Shown here piece after piece: positions 25,680 through 35,900 of a stretch of 46,347 bases of DNA. Numbering within the stretch: position 1 is the stretch's first letter; each line of letters begins with the position of its first letter. The stretch spans positions 1 to 46,347 of the forward strand of contig CAIUQR010000108.1 in the NCBI GenBank assembly GCA_903901335.1, written 5' to 3'. Both the position numbers and the translations under genes were made by a program. Source of the stretch: an uncultured delta proteobacterium. GTDB taxonomy: Bacteria > Desulfobacterota > Desulfobulbia > Desulfobulbales > Desulfocapsaceae. The notes beneath the pieces were generated by a model. That model saw only the letters and a program-made list of their open reading frames with translations. It was not told the DNA's origin and searched no databases.

Positions 25680-27242
25680 TTATTTCTTCGAATCTTTATC
25701 ATCTCCAGAAGAAGGTCCGCTCTGGATCTCCTTTTGAAAAGGAACACTCTGGTGGTCGCGCCTGAGATGAAAATTAAGCCAGGAATTCGTCCTGTTTAAC
25801 TCCCACCTTCTGGGAGGAATGCATCCCGTCGACATCTTTTCCGTTTCTTTATGATAGGCCAAGCGCTGATACGCCCGGACCCAGACGCATTGCTTTTCGG
25901 GATACACCTCGCACATTCCGTCCCGGCTGCCGCCGCACTGGCCATTGCGGGTATGTTTGGGACACTGCGACTCGGGGCAGAGAAACCCCACATGCTGGAT
26001 ACCGCAATCACCGCAATGCCGGCAGTCCAGCAGGATTGATTTTGTCGAGTTTTCAAGACATGATGCGACCTTTTCCACCTTTTTATGCATATCAACCCAC
26101 TGGCTTGCTTTCGCACACATTGGCGCCAATGGTGATTCGAAAGTAAAGAGCCGGTCATGCACTGTTTTCAGGAAAGAATAATGCACCCTTTCCTTCAGCG
26201 GCAGATCGGCTGGGGTCTGTCCGAAAAGGTTGGGGGTGTCATCGCCGTACATGGTTTTCGGGAAGACATAAAATCCATCGGCTTGCGGATAGTCGAATTC
26301 GTCAAAAAAATCTTTCCAGCCCGTTTCAATCTCCTGCATCCGATCCAGAATCTTGCCGACGATATCAAAGTTCTTATGGACGCCGCCGATGTGCATTCCC
26401 CGGTATCCAAGACCTTTTAAAATAGCACCGAGTTTTGCAGTCCGCTCAATTGCCAGCCGGTGCCCCTGCTCGGGCGTCTCCCATTCCGCCTTGATCGCCG
26501 CCAAGAGCTTGTCGGTGACAACCGCCCCTGGAATGAGGCCCATGTTCATGACCTTGGCCGCCTTCGGGGTGAGGACATAGACGGAACCCATGACGGGCAT
26601 GTCCTGCAATTTCTTTTGCTGCAGGATTGTCTTCAGTTCGGCAAATTTGCGGGCATCATAGCCGAGTTGTGTAATGATGAATTGAGCGCCTGCGGCAATC
26701 TTTCTGGACAGCTTGGCATATTGAGCAAAGCATTCAGCCTCGGTGCGTTTAAAGGGAGAGACGGCACAACCGACAAAAAAGCCGTCCGGATCTCCCGCCT
26801 CGATAATCCGATTACTGAGCTGCCGTAAAAGCATCATGGCGCTCACCGACTCCAGATCAAAGACCGGCGCTCCCTGGCCTCCGAACCCCTTGCCGGTATA
26901 ATCGCCGGTAACGGCCAGGAGGTTTTTCATCCCCATCATAGCGAGCTGCAACGCCCTGCTCTCCATACCGACACGGTTCATGTCCCGGCTGGCAAAATGG
27001 AGGATTACATCCATTCCTACCTGAAAAATATCATGCCCCAGGACATCGGGGCTGAGCGAGGGGTTGCCTCCCGGATTGTCGGTAACCGACACGGCAGCTA
27101 TTCTGCCGTCTGCAAATGCATCCCTGGCAATCCCCCTTACCGCATCCACAGATTTGCCTGTGGAGTATCTGCCGGGGACAAGCTCAAGGGTAACGATGAA
27201 ATTTCTGGGATCAAGAATCTCCGTTTGAAATACCTTCAGCAT
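25680..27242 (-). CDS. methylenetetrahydrofolate reductase with Cys-rich C-terminal domain
   Basis: This 520-aa protein is longer than classical MetF (about 300). Residues 1-300 are the flavin TIM-barrel reductase (FIVTLELVPGR near the start, AVTGDY, FIITQLGYDA) that converts 5,10-methylene- to 5-methyl-tetrahydrofolate. Residues about 400-475 hold a dense cysteine cluster (CRHCGDCG, CPESQCPKH, QCGGSRDGMC), matching the MTHFR C-terminal domain found with MetV-like partners in anaerobes, probably a metal or Fe-S site. Start ATG follows CGGAGGTTTCA. It could serve methionine synthesis (a MetE-like gene lies at 29061-30086) or one-carbon oxidation/acetyl-CoA pathways. Confidence 0.88.
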   Translation of the reverse strand: MLKVFQTEILDPRNFIVTLELVPGRYSTGKSVDAVRGIARDAFADGRIAAVSVTDNPGGNPSLSPDVLGHDIFQVGMDVILHFASRDMNRVGMESRALQLAMMGMKNLLAVTGDYTGKGFGGQGAPVFDLESVSAMMLLRQLSNRIIEAGDPDGFFVGCAVSPFKRTEAECFAQYAKLSRKIAAGAQFIITQLGYDARKFAELKTILQQKKLQDMPVMGSVYVLTPKAAKVMNMGLIPGAVVTDKLLAAIKAEWETPEQGHRLAIERTAKLGAILKGLGYRGMHIGGVHKNFDIVGKILDRMQEIETGWKDFFDEFDYPQADGFYVFPKTMYGDDTPNLFGQTPADLPLKERVHYSFLKTVHDRLFTFESPLAPMCAKASQWVDMHKKVEKVASCLENSTKSILLDCRHCGDCGIQHVGFLCPESQCPKHTRNGQCGGSRDGMCEVYPEKQCVWVRAYQRLAYHKETEKMSTGCIPPRRWELNRTNSWLNFHLRRDHQSVPFQKEIQSGPSSGDDKDSKK

Positions 27243-27418
27243 TGAAACCTCCGTTAGTAGGTACGACTGTCAAAATGTAATGTCACATTGTGGTGTTGTA
27301 CAGGAAGAATAAATATTTACTTGGAGATGTTCACTGCTTATATACTTCAAAAATACGACTGCGTCTTACCTGGCTGATCCGATTCTCCGTTCTCTGATGC
27401 ACATCCATGGAGGACCCT

Positions 27419-28276
27419 ATGGAAGAAATAATACAATGGCTGATGAAAATTGAACACCTGGCCGACGACATATATTCCCAGGCGGCAATCTATTTTAAAA
27501 GCGACCGGGATTTGACGCAGTTTCTCGAGCATGCAGCAAAAGATGAGGCCATGCATTATCACGTCATGGCGAGCGCTGCTCAGCATTACCAGACTCGGCC
27601 GTTCCCTCCTTTGTCGATAGCGGTCGATACCGAGACCAGAGACAGGATTGAGGGTATTTTCAAAAAAATTTCCGAACAGCTGGCCAACCGGTCACTCTCG
27701 AAAGAAATCCTCCTCGATTATATCACCACTGCAGAATTTTCCGAGTGGAACGATATCTTTATGTATGTTGTCTCCAATCTTAAAGAGCAAGCGGACGAAT
27801 TCAAGTATGTTCTCGGAAAGATACAGAGTCACAAACGGTATATCGAGGCGTTTCTGGAAGGCAGCGAGCAGGGGCAGGAATCATTAAGAAGACTCCTGGA
27901 TATACCGGCAGTCTGGACGGAGAACATTCTTATTGTTGACGATGAAGAAATAGTCTCAGAATTATTTAAAGCGCTCCTGCAAAGAGAAGGGATCATTGAT
28001 ATTGCTGCAAACGGACAAGAGGCTCTCCAAAAAATTAAATTGAAATACTACAAACTTATTATTTCGGATGTCGATATGCCGATCATGGGCGGCGTATCCT
28101 TTTATCGCTCTGCGGTGGAGATATTTCCAACGCTTAAAGACAGATTTCTCTTTATTACCGGTAATCCCTCTCAGGAAAACCTGGATTTTTTTCAGCAAAA
28201 CAGTCTGAAATTTCTCTCTAAACCGGCACCGATTACTGCAATCCGCAATGAGGCTTTAAGGCTGCTGCTCACATAA
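27419..28276 (+). CDS. ferritin-like domain fused to response-regulator receiver domain
   Basis: The start at 27419 is chosen because ATGGAGGACCCT gives a ribosome site for this second ATG (285 aa); the ATG at 27407 is the alternative. Residues 1-140 form a rubrerythrin/ferritin-like helical bundle with Glu12 and E43-x-x-H46 (DEAMHYH), then Glu106/Glu109 in a third helix; the second E-x-x-H is not clear, so a complete di-iron site is doubtful. Residues 168-285 are a receiver domain with Asp174/175, phosphorylatable Asp217 (IISDVDMP) and Lys268 (LSKPA). This suggests a phosphorylation-controlled redox or iron sensor. No output DNA-binding domain is present. Confidence 0.8.
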   Translation: MEEIIQWLMKIEHLADDIYSQAAIYFKSDRDLTQFLEHAAKDEAMHYHVMASAAQHYQTRPFPPLSIAVDTETRDRIEGIFKKISEQLANRSLSKEILLDYITTAEFSEWNDIFMYVVSNLKEQADEFKYVLGKIQSHKRYIEAFLEGSEQGQESLRRLLDIPAVWTENILIVDDEEIVSELFKALLQREGIIDIAANGQEALQKIKLKYYKLIISDVDMPIMGGVSFYRSAVEIFPTLKDRFLFITGNPSQENLDFFQQNSLKFLSKPAPITAIRNEALRLLLT

Positions 28277-28331
28277 GCCCACTCAAATAACCAGCTGACC
28301 TTGGAAATATCCTCAGGGTTGGGAAAGCGGA

Positions 28332-28997
28332 CTACAGCTCAATCATTGCAAACGTAGTCAGGTTTGTTTTTCCCTTGGTTCCAGGGGCGTTCAGGAGGTG
28401 CCAGGCAGTATATTGTTCCGCATACAATGTTGCTGCGGACATTCCGTCGATGGGGACTACAACCTTGAACCCGCGAACGGCAGCACCTGTCGCGGTATGC
28501 AGAACAGCACCTTCTGCGGTTGTGCCGACTATGATCACCGTCTCGATTTTATGCTCGCGCAAAATTTTCTCAAGGTCGGTCCCAAAAAACTTATCCACAC
28601 TCGACTTGACAATAGGCTCTCCGCCCACCGGCTTCGCCCCGGTGAGAATCGACTCCGGTGTCCCCTTGCTGGTCAGACTGTAGGCAATGAAAACACCCCT
28701 GGTACGGGCGCGTTCAAGGAATGCGCCGATGGACGGGACAGAGGCAACGCACCTGGGACGTCTCTCCTCGTTGCAGGTCAGTTGTTCTATATCGAGGACC
28801 AGAAAGGCGGTTGTGGCCGGATCGAGTTTCAAGGCGGTCAATTCCACCGGCTCGGGCGCCTTCACATCATTCCAGAGCCCGACAATGGTCGTCCTGGACT
28901 CGGCGGCCCGGCCTGTTGTGCTGAAGAAAGAAACAACACAAAGAAATACCGCTATACTACAGAGCTGCCCTTTTGTAAAATGACTTGATCGACGCAT
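28332..28997 (-). CDS. exported isochorismatase-fold protein lacking the catalytic Cys
   Basis: The start at 28997 (MRRSSHF, 221 aa) follows GGAGGCAACT. Residues 1-32 are a signal peptide (hydrophobic IAVFLCVVSFFS, cleavage near GRAA). The rest has the cysteine-hydrolase fold: Asp69 in FLVLDIEQ, Lys136 in SSVDKFFGTDLEKIL, and the region VGTTAEGAVLHTA. In the family this last stretch holds the nucleophile as C-V-x-x-T-A; here it is Ala164. Hydrolysis by the usual route is therefore unlikely. Export is also uncommon for this family. It may be a binding protein. Confidence 0.78.
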   Translation of the reverse strand: MRRSSHFTKGQLCSIAVFLCVVSFFSTTGRAAESRTTIVGLWNDVKAPEPVELTALKLDPATTAFLVLDIEQLTCNEERRPRCVASVPSIGAFLERARTRGVFIAYSLTSKGTPESILTGAKPVGGEPIVKSSVDKFFGTDLEKILREHKIETVIIVGTTAEGAVLHTATGAAVRGFKVVVPIDGMSAATLYAEQYTAWHLLNAPGTKGKTNLTTFAMIEL

Positions 28998-29060
28998 AGT
29001 TGCCTCCATTTGCTGGTGTTATTCAAGCGTACACTGAAGTGAAAATTCTGCCCGTTCTGT

Positions 29061-30086
29061 TCAGATAAGATGATACTTTTCCCGTAAGAAGCAAGAAAGA
29101 TCGTTGATCATCCGGAAGGCCTTTTCCACAGTCGCCTCCCGGTCCGGGTTGACCAGGCAGCATGTGGCCGGTGAAAGCATGCTTCTTGAGAGAAGATAGT
29201 CAATGTCTATCCCTTTTTCCCCCAGTCGTTTCCAGATATCTTCCAGTCTCATTGCCAGAAATCCCAGATTTTCTTTGGCAAAGGCCTCGATCCCGGTGGG
29301 GACTATTCCCCAGACGATAACACCGCCGCGATCCAGAAACCTTTTCACCGAGCCGGCGCAGGAGACGAAGATCTCGGCGTTGGAATAGACATCCATGGAC
29401 AGGATATCCATGTCCAGATTCAAGAGAAAATCCCAGTCCGGATTGCCGCACAGATGAATCCCCCTGGGGTGATCGATAGCCGCTAAAAACGTCTCGAGAT
29501 CCCCTTTAGCCTTCTGGTCGTTATACCCTGACAGTGCCGAGAAGATGAACTGCATGCCGGGTTCGTCGATAAACATGAAGGCATTGGGATTTTGCTGCTT
29601 CAGGCCGGCCAGCTGGACATTGATCCGTTTGGACATGAACTCGAACATGAAAGGCCGGATCGTATCGTCAAAGAGAATGGGGCGCTCGTCCTGATCGAGG
29701 ATATTGAAACCGAAGCTGACCGGCCCTTCCAGCTGCCCGCGTATGGCAGGCCTTCCCGAGAGATCCAAGGCCCGGAACCGATGATAGACAACGGAATACT
29801 CCGGGCTGATGTCAAAATATGGCGGATCATCAAACCGGGCCATGGTCTCTTCGAATTCCTCCGTGAACTTATCAAGAGAAAACCGTAAGGTCTTTTTCTC
29901 CACATCGAGCACGATTCCGGGGAAATGCTCGGCCGCCTGGACATACATGTCTTCATAGTAATTGAGATTCGGCAACTGCGGCCAGAAAGGGACGTCGAGG
30001 CTCAGGGCGGTTTCCAGGGCGCGGTCCACGTCCCTATGGGGCATCACGGCCATCGCCGTGGTCAACAGATTTCCAGGTATCGGCAT
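29061..30086 (-). CDS. MetE/UROD-like methyltransferase (B12-independent methionine synthase-type)
   Basis: This 341-aa protein has the barrel shared by uroporphyrinogen decarboxylase-like methyltransferases and the C-terminal half of MetE. Zn ligands are visible at His211 and Cys213 (IHLCGNPDW) and at Cys309 or Cys310 (SPATCCLVNPD), as in MetE. The N-terminal half of MetE is absent, as in the short core-MetE-type proteins of anaerobes that use a methyl-cobalamin protein rather than methyl-folate. Methionine synthesis is likely but unproven; methyl-thiol or methylamine transfer is an alternative. The MTHFR gene lies about 1.8 kb away. Confidence 0.75.
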   Translation of the reverse strand: MPIPGNLLTTAMAVMPHRDVDRALETALSLDVPFWPQLPNLNYYEDMYVQAAEHFPGIVLDVEKKTLRFSLDKFTEEFEETMARFDDPPYFDISPEYSVVYHRFRALDLSGRPAIRGQLEGPVSFGFNILDQDERPILFDDTIRPFMFEFMSKRINVQLAGLKQQNPNAFMFIDEPGMQFIFSALSGYNDQKAKGDLETFLAAIDHPRGIHLCGNPDWDFLLNLDMDILSMDVYSNAEIFVSCAGSVKRFLDRGGVIVWGIVPTGIEAFAKENLGFLAMRLEDIWKRLGEKGIDIDYLLSRSMLSPATCCLVNPDREATVEKAFRMINDLSCFLREKYHLI

Positions 30087-30230
30087 GTTGGTTTCTCCGG
30101 GTAGTACGAATTTGGACTTCTTGATTGCAGAATCGTTACAAAAGCTTAACCATTAAATGACTGAATGTTACCTGGTTTTTTTCGACAGAAGAGATGTGCG
30201 CACTATCCCGGAATCTCGGTAACTCTCTTA

Positions 30231-30665
30231 TTAAAGGATCTTGGCGGCCACTTCTTTTCCATAAGCCTGAGCCACTTTCATACCTCCTTCAATTGTACTG
30301 GATTTCAGCATCAGGGGTGAACTGACCATATCCATTTGGTAAATGTTTTTCATAGTATCATAAATTCGTTCGGCTGCCTCACCACTCCAGCCGAAGGAGC
30401 CGAAGGCACCTCCTTTTTTTCCCTGAAGGTCTGCTTTTTCCGCCAGGAACAAAAAGGTTTTCATACTGTTCATCATCTCGCCGTGATAGGTGGACGAACC
30501 GAACACATAGGCGTCATAGCCGGCAAGCTCCGTCTCTTTCTTAATTTCCTTGACATCCTTCAATGTCACGTCGACCAGCGAAAATCGTAACCCTTCTGCT
30601 ATAATTTCAGCGATATTTCGGGTTTCTCCGTTCCTGGTTGAATAGACTATCAGCGCTTTTGACAT
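30231..30665 (-). CDS. flavodoxin-like protein
   Basis: This 144-aa cytosolic electron carrier or FMN-binding protein has the phosphate loop YSTRNGETRNIA at residues 8-19, then VFGSSTYHGEM and GSFGWSGEAAERIY, the two loops that embrace the flavin ring. Length is typical. The start follows AAAAGGAGAACTCACC. It stands alone; its redox partner is not evident, though several flavin and iron-sulfur enzymes are encoded nearby. Confidence 0.88.
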   Translation of the reverse strand: MSKALIVYSTRNGETRNIAEIIAEGLRFSLVDVTLKDVKEIKKETELAGYDAYVFGSSTYHGEMMNSMKTFLFLAEKADLQGKKGGAFGSFGWSGEAAERIYDTMKNIYQMDMVSSPLMLKSSTIEGGMKVAQAYGKEVAAKIL

Positions 30666-30938
30666 GGTGAGTTCTCCTTTTGTTTAATGATTACAAATCG
30701 TTTTAATGAACTGATCGAAAATGGCCAGCAGTACTTAATCAAAAACTTATTTAGTAATAAATCCTATTATCTTTTATTTAAAAATACAAGATCTTTTTCT
30801 TTTCCGGCCTCTTGAGTCTGCAGGAGAGATTGGGGACAAATTTCCCCTTGATTAATTCGACAATGCATCTGATATATGAGGAATATGGGCAAGAGACCAT
30901 CCTCGGCGAGTACCACAATGATATTTGAAAAGGTCTAC

Positions 30939-32933
30939 ATGCAATCGACAGACAAAATTATCGTGCAACGGGCGACAATTGAAAATGCCGAAGAAATACT
31001 GGAACTTCAGAAGATTGCATATGCCAGTGAGGCTGAACTCTACAATGATTTGACAATACCACCCTTACATCAGACATTGAAAGAAATCCTTTCTGAGTTC
31101 AATCAACAAGTTTTTTTAAAAATAACCCTCGAAAAGAGAATCATCGGTTCAGTGAGATGCCGTCTGGAAAAAGAGACCTGCCACATCGGCAAATTGATCA
31201 TTCACCCTGAGCAGCAAAATTGCGGTATCGGCACACGGCTTTTACACGCCGCCGAAAATCAATTTCCGGAGGCGGAACGGTATGAATTGTTTACAGGACA
31301 AAAGAGCATAAAGAATCTGCACATATACGAGAAAAATGGTTACCGGATTTTTAATACTGCACGGGTGTCGGAAAAATTGACATTCGTGTTCCTCGAAAAG
31401 AAACGCAGGGAGAACAGGATACTTATGAAACGTCGAGATACATTCGAAGACGCTGAAGAAATAAAGATATGCCATGGAGATATCGATTATCAAGGTATCG
31501 TAAAGCACATCAACGAAGGCATAGTCATCATCAGAGAGGGGATTGTTGTCTTCGCTAACGATGCTTTTTATGAGATATCCCAAAAAAAGCCCGAAAACGT
31601 CATTTCATCGGATTTTTCGGGCCTTGTCGCCACAGTCGATAGAGAAAGAATTGCCGCATACTGCAAGGAGCGGCTCTTTACGGAAGACCTCCACGACCGG
31701 ATCGAGTTCCTGATGACCAGAGATGATGGAGATGCAGTGATCGAGATGAAAAGCAGGGTCGTTGCCTGCGGTGGTGCCCCCGGATTGCTAGGTGCACTGA
31801 CAGATATTACCGAACGCCGGAAAACAAGGGCCGAATTGCAACGACTCAAGGAGCGACTCGAAAGCATCCTTCATTCCATGAACGAGGCCATAGTCTCTCT
31901 ATCACCGGATGGTTACAGGATAATCGCAGTCAATCCTGCGGCTGAAGCCCTCTACGGAATCCCCCTCAGGGAATTCATCAGCGGAGAGAAACATATATTT
32001 ATTTTTATTCATCCGGACGACCTTGAGAGAGTGAAACACTTTTACGACAATCTCCCTGAGGCTGAATTCGACCAGGCGCAGTACAGAATCATCAGCAGCA
32101 ACAACAAGGTAAAATGGGTGCTGGATGAAGGACATGTGGTCTATGTACGAGGAGGAACCATACGCAGGATCGACCATGTGATTAAGGATATTACCGAAGA
32201 GAAAAAAGCAATCGATGCTCTCAGACAGAGCGAAGCCAAATACAAGGACTTCTTTAACTCGACAAGCGATATGGCGTTTGCCATATCCCCGGAAGGGGTC
32301 TTCATCGACATTAACGACGCCGGCCTGAAGCTGTTGGGTTTTGCCAGCAAGGAAGAGGCGCTGGCAAGCAATGTGAAGGATTTTTATGTCGATATCAAAG
32401 AGAGGATAGGGCTACTGAAAGAAATCTACGGGAAAGGCCATGTTGTCGGCAGGCAGATAAAGTTCAAGAACAAGCAGGGAGGTCCGATCGAGGCCGCTAT
32501 CACCGCCCGTGTCAAGATGGATGATTCGGGCCATGTCCTCTACCATGAGGGTATCGTGCACAATATGAGCAAGGCCATGGAAGACCAGAGAAACAGGGTC
32601 CTTCGCAATGCCGCCGGGGGTATGTGCCACTACCTCAACAGTCATCTCATGCAGCTCCATGCATCGCAGAAGGCCATCGAAGAAGAAATGGCATCTCTCA
32701 CAGAACTCATCGAAAATTTCGTCGACAGAGGAAATCCTCAAGAGACCACAATGCAAATCAAAAGCATCATGGAAACCATGCGCTACTTCCATAACGGCAG
32801 CAGCAATGCCTACGAAAGAATTTCCGAGGTGACCAAGGCGTTTAACAAAGCTTTTTTCTACAAAGAGGAGCCCTACTCCACCGATACCATCCTGGACATT
32901 TTCAGATCTCACGGATACAAAGGAGACGACTGA
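30939..32933 (+). CDS. GNAT acetyltransferase-PAS-PAS-PAS protein with DHp-like tail
   Basis: The start at 30939 (MQSTDKIIVQRA, 664 aa) follows AAAAGGTCTAC; an ATG at 30876 is possible. Residues 5-145 are a GNAT fold with the acetyl-CoA loop QQNCGIGTRLL. Three PAS domains follow at roughly 185-295, 305-425 and 430-550, each ending in a D/N-I-T-E-type linker (GALTDITERRK, HVIKDITEEKK). The tail contains GGMCHYLNSHLMQLH (His564), resembling a histidine-kinase dimerisation helix, but no ATPase domain follows. The protein may sense through PAS and acetylate a target, or accept phosphate from another kinase. Function is inferred only. Confidence 0.78.
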   Translation: MQSTDKIIVQRATIENAEEILELQKIAYASEAELYNDLTIPPLHQTLKEILSEFNQQVFLKITLEKRIIGSVRCRLEKETCHIGKLIIHPEQQNCGIGTRLLHAAENQFPEAERYELFTGQKSIKNLHIYEKNGYRIFNTARVSEKLTFVFLEKKRRENRILMKRRDTFEDAEEIKICHGDIDYQGIVKHINEGIVIIREGIVVFANDAFYEISQKKPENVISSDFSGLVATVDRERIAAYCKERLFTEDLHDRIEFLMTRDDGDAVIEMKSRVVACGGAPGLLGALTDITERRKTRAELQRLKERLESILHSMNEAIVSLSPDGYRIIAVNPAAEALYGIPLREFISGEKHIFIFIHPDDLERVKHFYDNLPEAEFDQAQYRIISSNNKVKWVLDEGHVVYVRGGTIRRIDHVIKDITEEKKAIDALRQSEAKYKDFFNSTSDMAFAISPEGVFIDINDAGLKLLGFASKEEALASNVKDFYVDIKERIGLLKEIYGKGHVVGRQIKFKNKQGGPIEAAITARVKMDDSGHVLYHEGIVHNMSKAMEDQRNRVLRNAAGGMCHYLNSHLMQLHASQKAIEEEMASLTELIENFVDRGNPQETTMQIKSIMETMRYFHNGSSNAYERISEVTKAFNKAFFYKEEPYSTDTILDIFRSHGYKGDD

Positions 32934-32993
32934 AAAAAACATTATGATAGAGACGCAGCACACGCGTATACGGCCAGACCCTTCCGTTTTCCG

Positions 32994-35900
32994 TTACATC
33001 GCCCGCCTTTTCCAGAGCAGAAAAATGGCCGGATAGATGATGAGCTCAAGGATGGTCGAGGTGATCACACCGCCGACCATCGGGGCGGCAATCCGTTTCA
33101 TCACGTCGGCGCCGGTTCCGGTACTGAACATGATCGGGATAAGCCCTGCAAGGATCACGCTCACGGTCATAATCTTCGGCCTGATCCGCTTGACCGCACC
33201 GTGCATGATCGCCTCTTTCAGATCGGCCACGGTCTGCAGACGCCCCTCATTCTGCCATTGCCTGTAGGCAAGATCCAGGTAGAGCAGCATAATCACCCCC
33301 GTCTCGGCGTCGAGTCCGGCCAGGGCAATGATGCCGACCCATACCGCAATGCTCATATTGTAGTTCAGGATGTAGAGCAGCCAGAACGAGCCGACCAGGG
33401 AAAAGGGGACCGCCAGCAGGACGATCATCGTCTTCAAGACGGACTGAGTATTGAAGTAAATAAGCACGAAGATAATCAGCAGCGTCAGCGGGATGACCAG
33501 TTTCAGCTTTTCATGAGTCCTGACGAGATATTCATACTCGCCGCTCCACTGGAGGCGGTAGCCGTCAGGGATCTTGATCGAGGCCACCTTCGCCTTGGCC
33601 TCATCGACATAGCCGCCGACATCCCGGCCGGAGAAATCGATGTACACATACGAGGCTAAAAGTCCCTCTTCGCTTTTGATCACCGTCGGTCCCTTGGCAA
33701 TGCTGATGTCGGCTAGCTCCCCGAGCGGTATCTGCAGCACACCGGCGGAGGATGAGGCTCCGGCGGCGGCCCCCATCCCGGCCGCCGGTCGGCTGCCACT
33801 GCCGGTCATGACCGGGATCAGAACCCGCTTCAGACTGTCGATATCGCTCCTCAGTCCCCGGAAATAGCGGACGTTGACAGGATAGCGCTCGCGTCCCTCG
33901 ATGGTGGTCGTAAGAGTCATGCCGCCGATCGCCGACTGGATGATCTCCTGCACATCGTCAATGGCAAGTCCGTAGCGGGCGGCCTCCTCCCGTTTGACCT
34001 TGAAGTCGAGGAAATAGCCGGTGGTGGCGCGTTCCGCATAGACGCTCCGGGTCCCTTTGATCGGCTTGATCGCCTCTTCGAGCTGCAGGCCGATCTTCTC
34101 GATCTCCATAAGATTCGGGCCCAGCACCTTGATGCCGACCGGGGTCCTGATCCCGGTGGCCAGCATGTCGATGCGCGCCTTGATCGGCATTGTAAACGAG
34201 TTGGCGACACCGGGGATGGAGAGTTTATCGTTCAGCTCGTCCGTCAGCCGGTCGACGGTCATGCCCGGACGCCATTGCGATTCCGGTTTCAGATTGATAA
34301 TGGTTTCAAACATCTCTAAAGGCGCCGGGTCGGTCGCAGTCTCCGCCCGCCCGGCCTTGCCGAAGACCTGCCGCACCTCCGGGACGGTCATAATCAGTTT
34401 ATCCTGCAGGTTGATGAGCTTTGCCACTTCCGAGATGGAGGCGGCAGGCACCGTCACCGGCATATAGAACAGGGTGCCTTCATATAAAGGCGGCATGAAC
34501 TCGGAACCGAGCTTCAGAAAAGGATACACCGACGCCGCAACAATGAGAATCGCACCCAGGATAACCAGCCAGGGAACCCGAAGCGACAGCCGGGCAAACG
34601 GCTCGTAAATCTTGCGGAGAATGATGCTGACCGGGTTTTTCTCCTCCGGCCGGATCTTACCCTTAATCAGCAGGGTCATCAGCACCGGGGTCAGCGTGAT
34701 CGCCAGAAACGACGAAAAGAGCATTGCAAAGGTCTTGGTGTAGGCCAGCGGCTTGAACAGCCTGCCCGCCTGGGCCTCGAGCGTGAAGACCGGCAGGAAT
34801 CCGACCGTGATGACCAAGAGAGAAAAGAAGAGCGATGGCCCGACCTCCTTGGCCGCGTCGACCAGGACCCGGAACCGCTCCGCAGAGGGGCAATGCCCTC
34901 CGGCCTCAGGATGTTCAACCAGCCATTCTTCGAGCTTCTTATGGGCGTTTTCAACCATGATGATCGACGCGTCGACCATCGCGCCGATAGCGATCGCAAT
35001 TCCGCTCAGGCTCATGATGTTCGAGGTGACGCCCAGGTAATACATGCAGATAAAGGAGATGATGATGGCGATGGGTAGGGTCAGGATCACAACCAGCGCG
35101 CTCGGCAGATGGAACAGGAAGACGATACAGACAATGCTTACCGCAAGCGAGAGCTTGATGATCTCGTCCTTCAGGGTAGCGATGGAACGGTGGATCAGAT
35201 CCGACCGGTCGTAGGTGGTGATGATTTTGACCCCTTGGGGCAGGGACGGCTGGATGTCGGTTGTAATCTTCTGCTTGACCCGGTCGATCACATTCAGCAC
35301 ATTTTCGCCGAATCTGACCACGACGATGCCGCCAGCCGCCTCCCCCTTGCCGTCCAACTCGGCCAGGCCTCGGCGGATATCCGGTCCGATCTGGATATTG
35401 GCGATATCCCGCAATAAAATGGGGGTCCCGGAGCCGTTGGTGCCGACCGCAATATCCTGGAGGTCTTTAATATCCTTCAGGTATCCACGGCCCCGGATCA
35501 TATACTCTATCCCGGAGAATTCAAGGACCCGCCCCTCGACATCCCGGTTGCTCTTCCGGACCGCATCCATGATCTTGGTCAGCGGGATGTTATAGGCAAG
35601 GAGCCGGTTGGGGTCCACTGTGACCTGATATTGCTTCACAAAGCCGCCGATGCTGGCAACCTGGGAGACGCCCTGGACGCTCTCCAAGGCAAGTTTGATA
35701 TTGTAGTCCTGGATGGAACGAAGTTTCGCCAGATCGTTGCTGCCCGATTCATCGACCAGGGCGTACTCGAATCCCCAGCCGAGGCTCGTCGCATCGGGGC
35801 CGAGCACCGGATTAACCTCGGCAGGCAGCTTGTTCCTGACCGCCTGGAGGTATTCGAGGATCCTGCTCCTGGCCCAGTAGATATCCGTCCCCTCTTCGAA

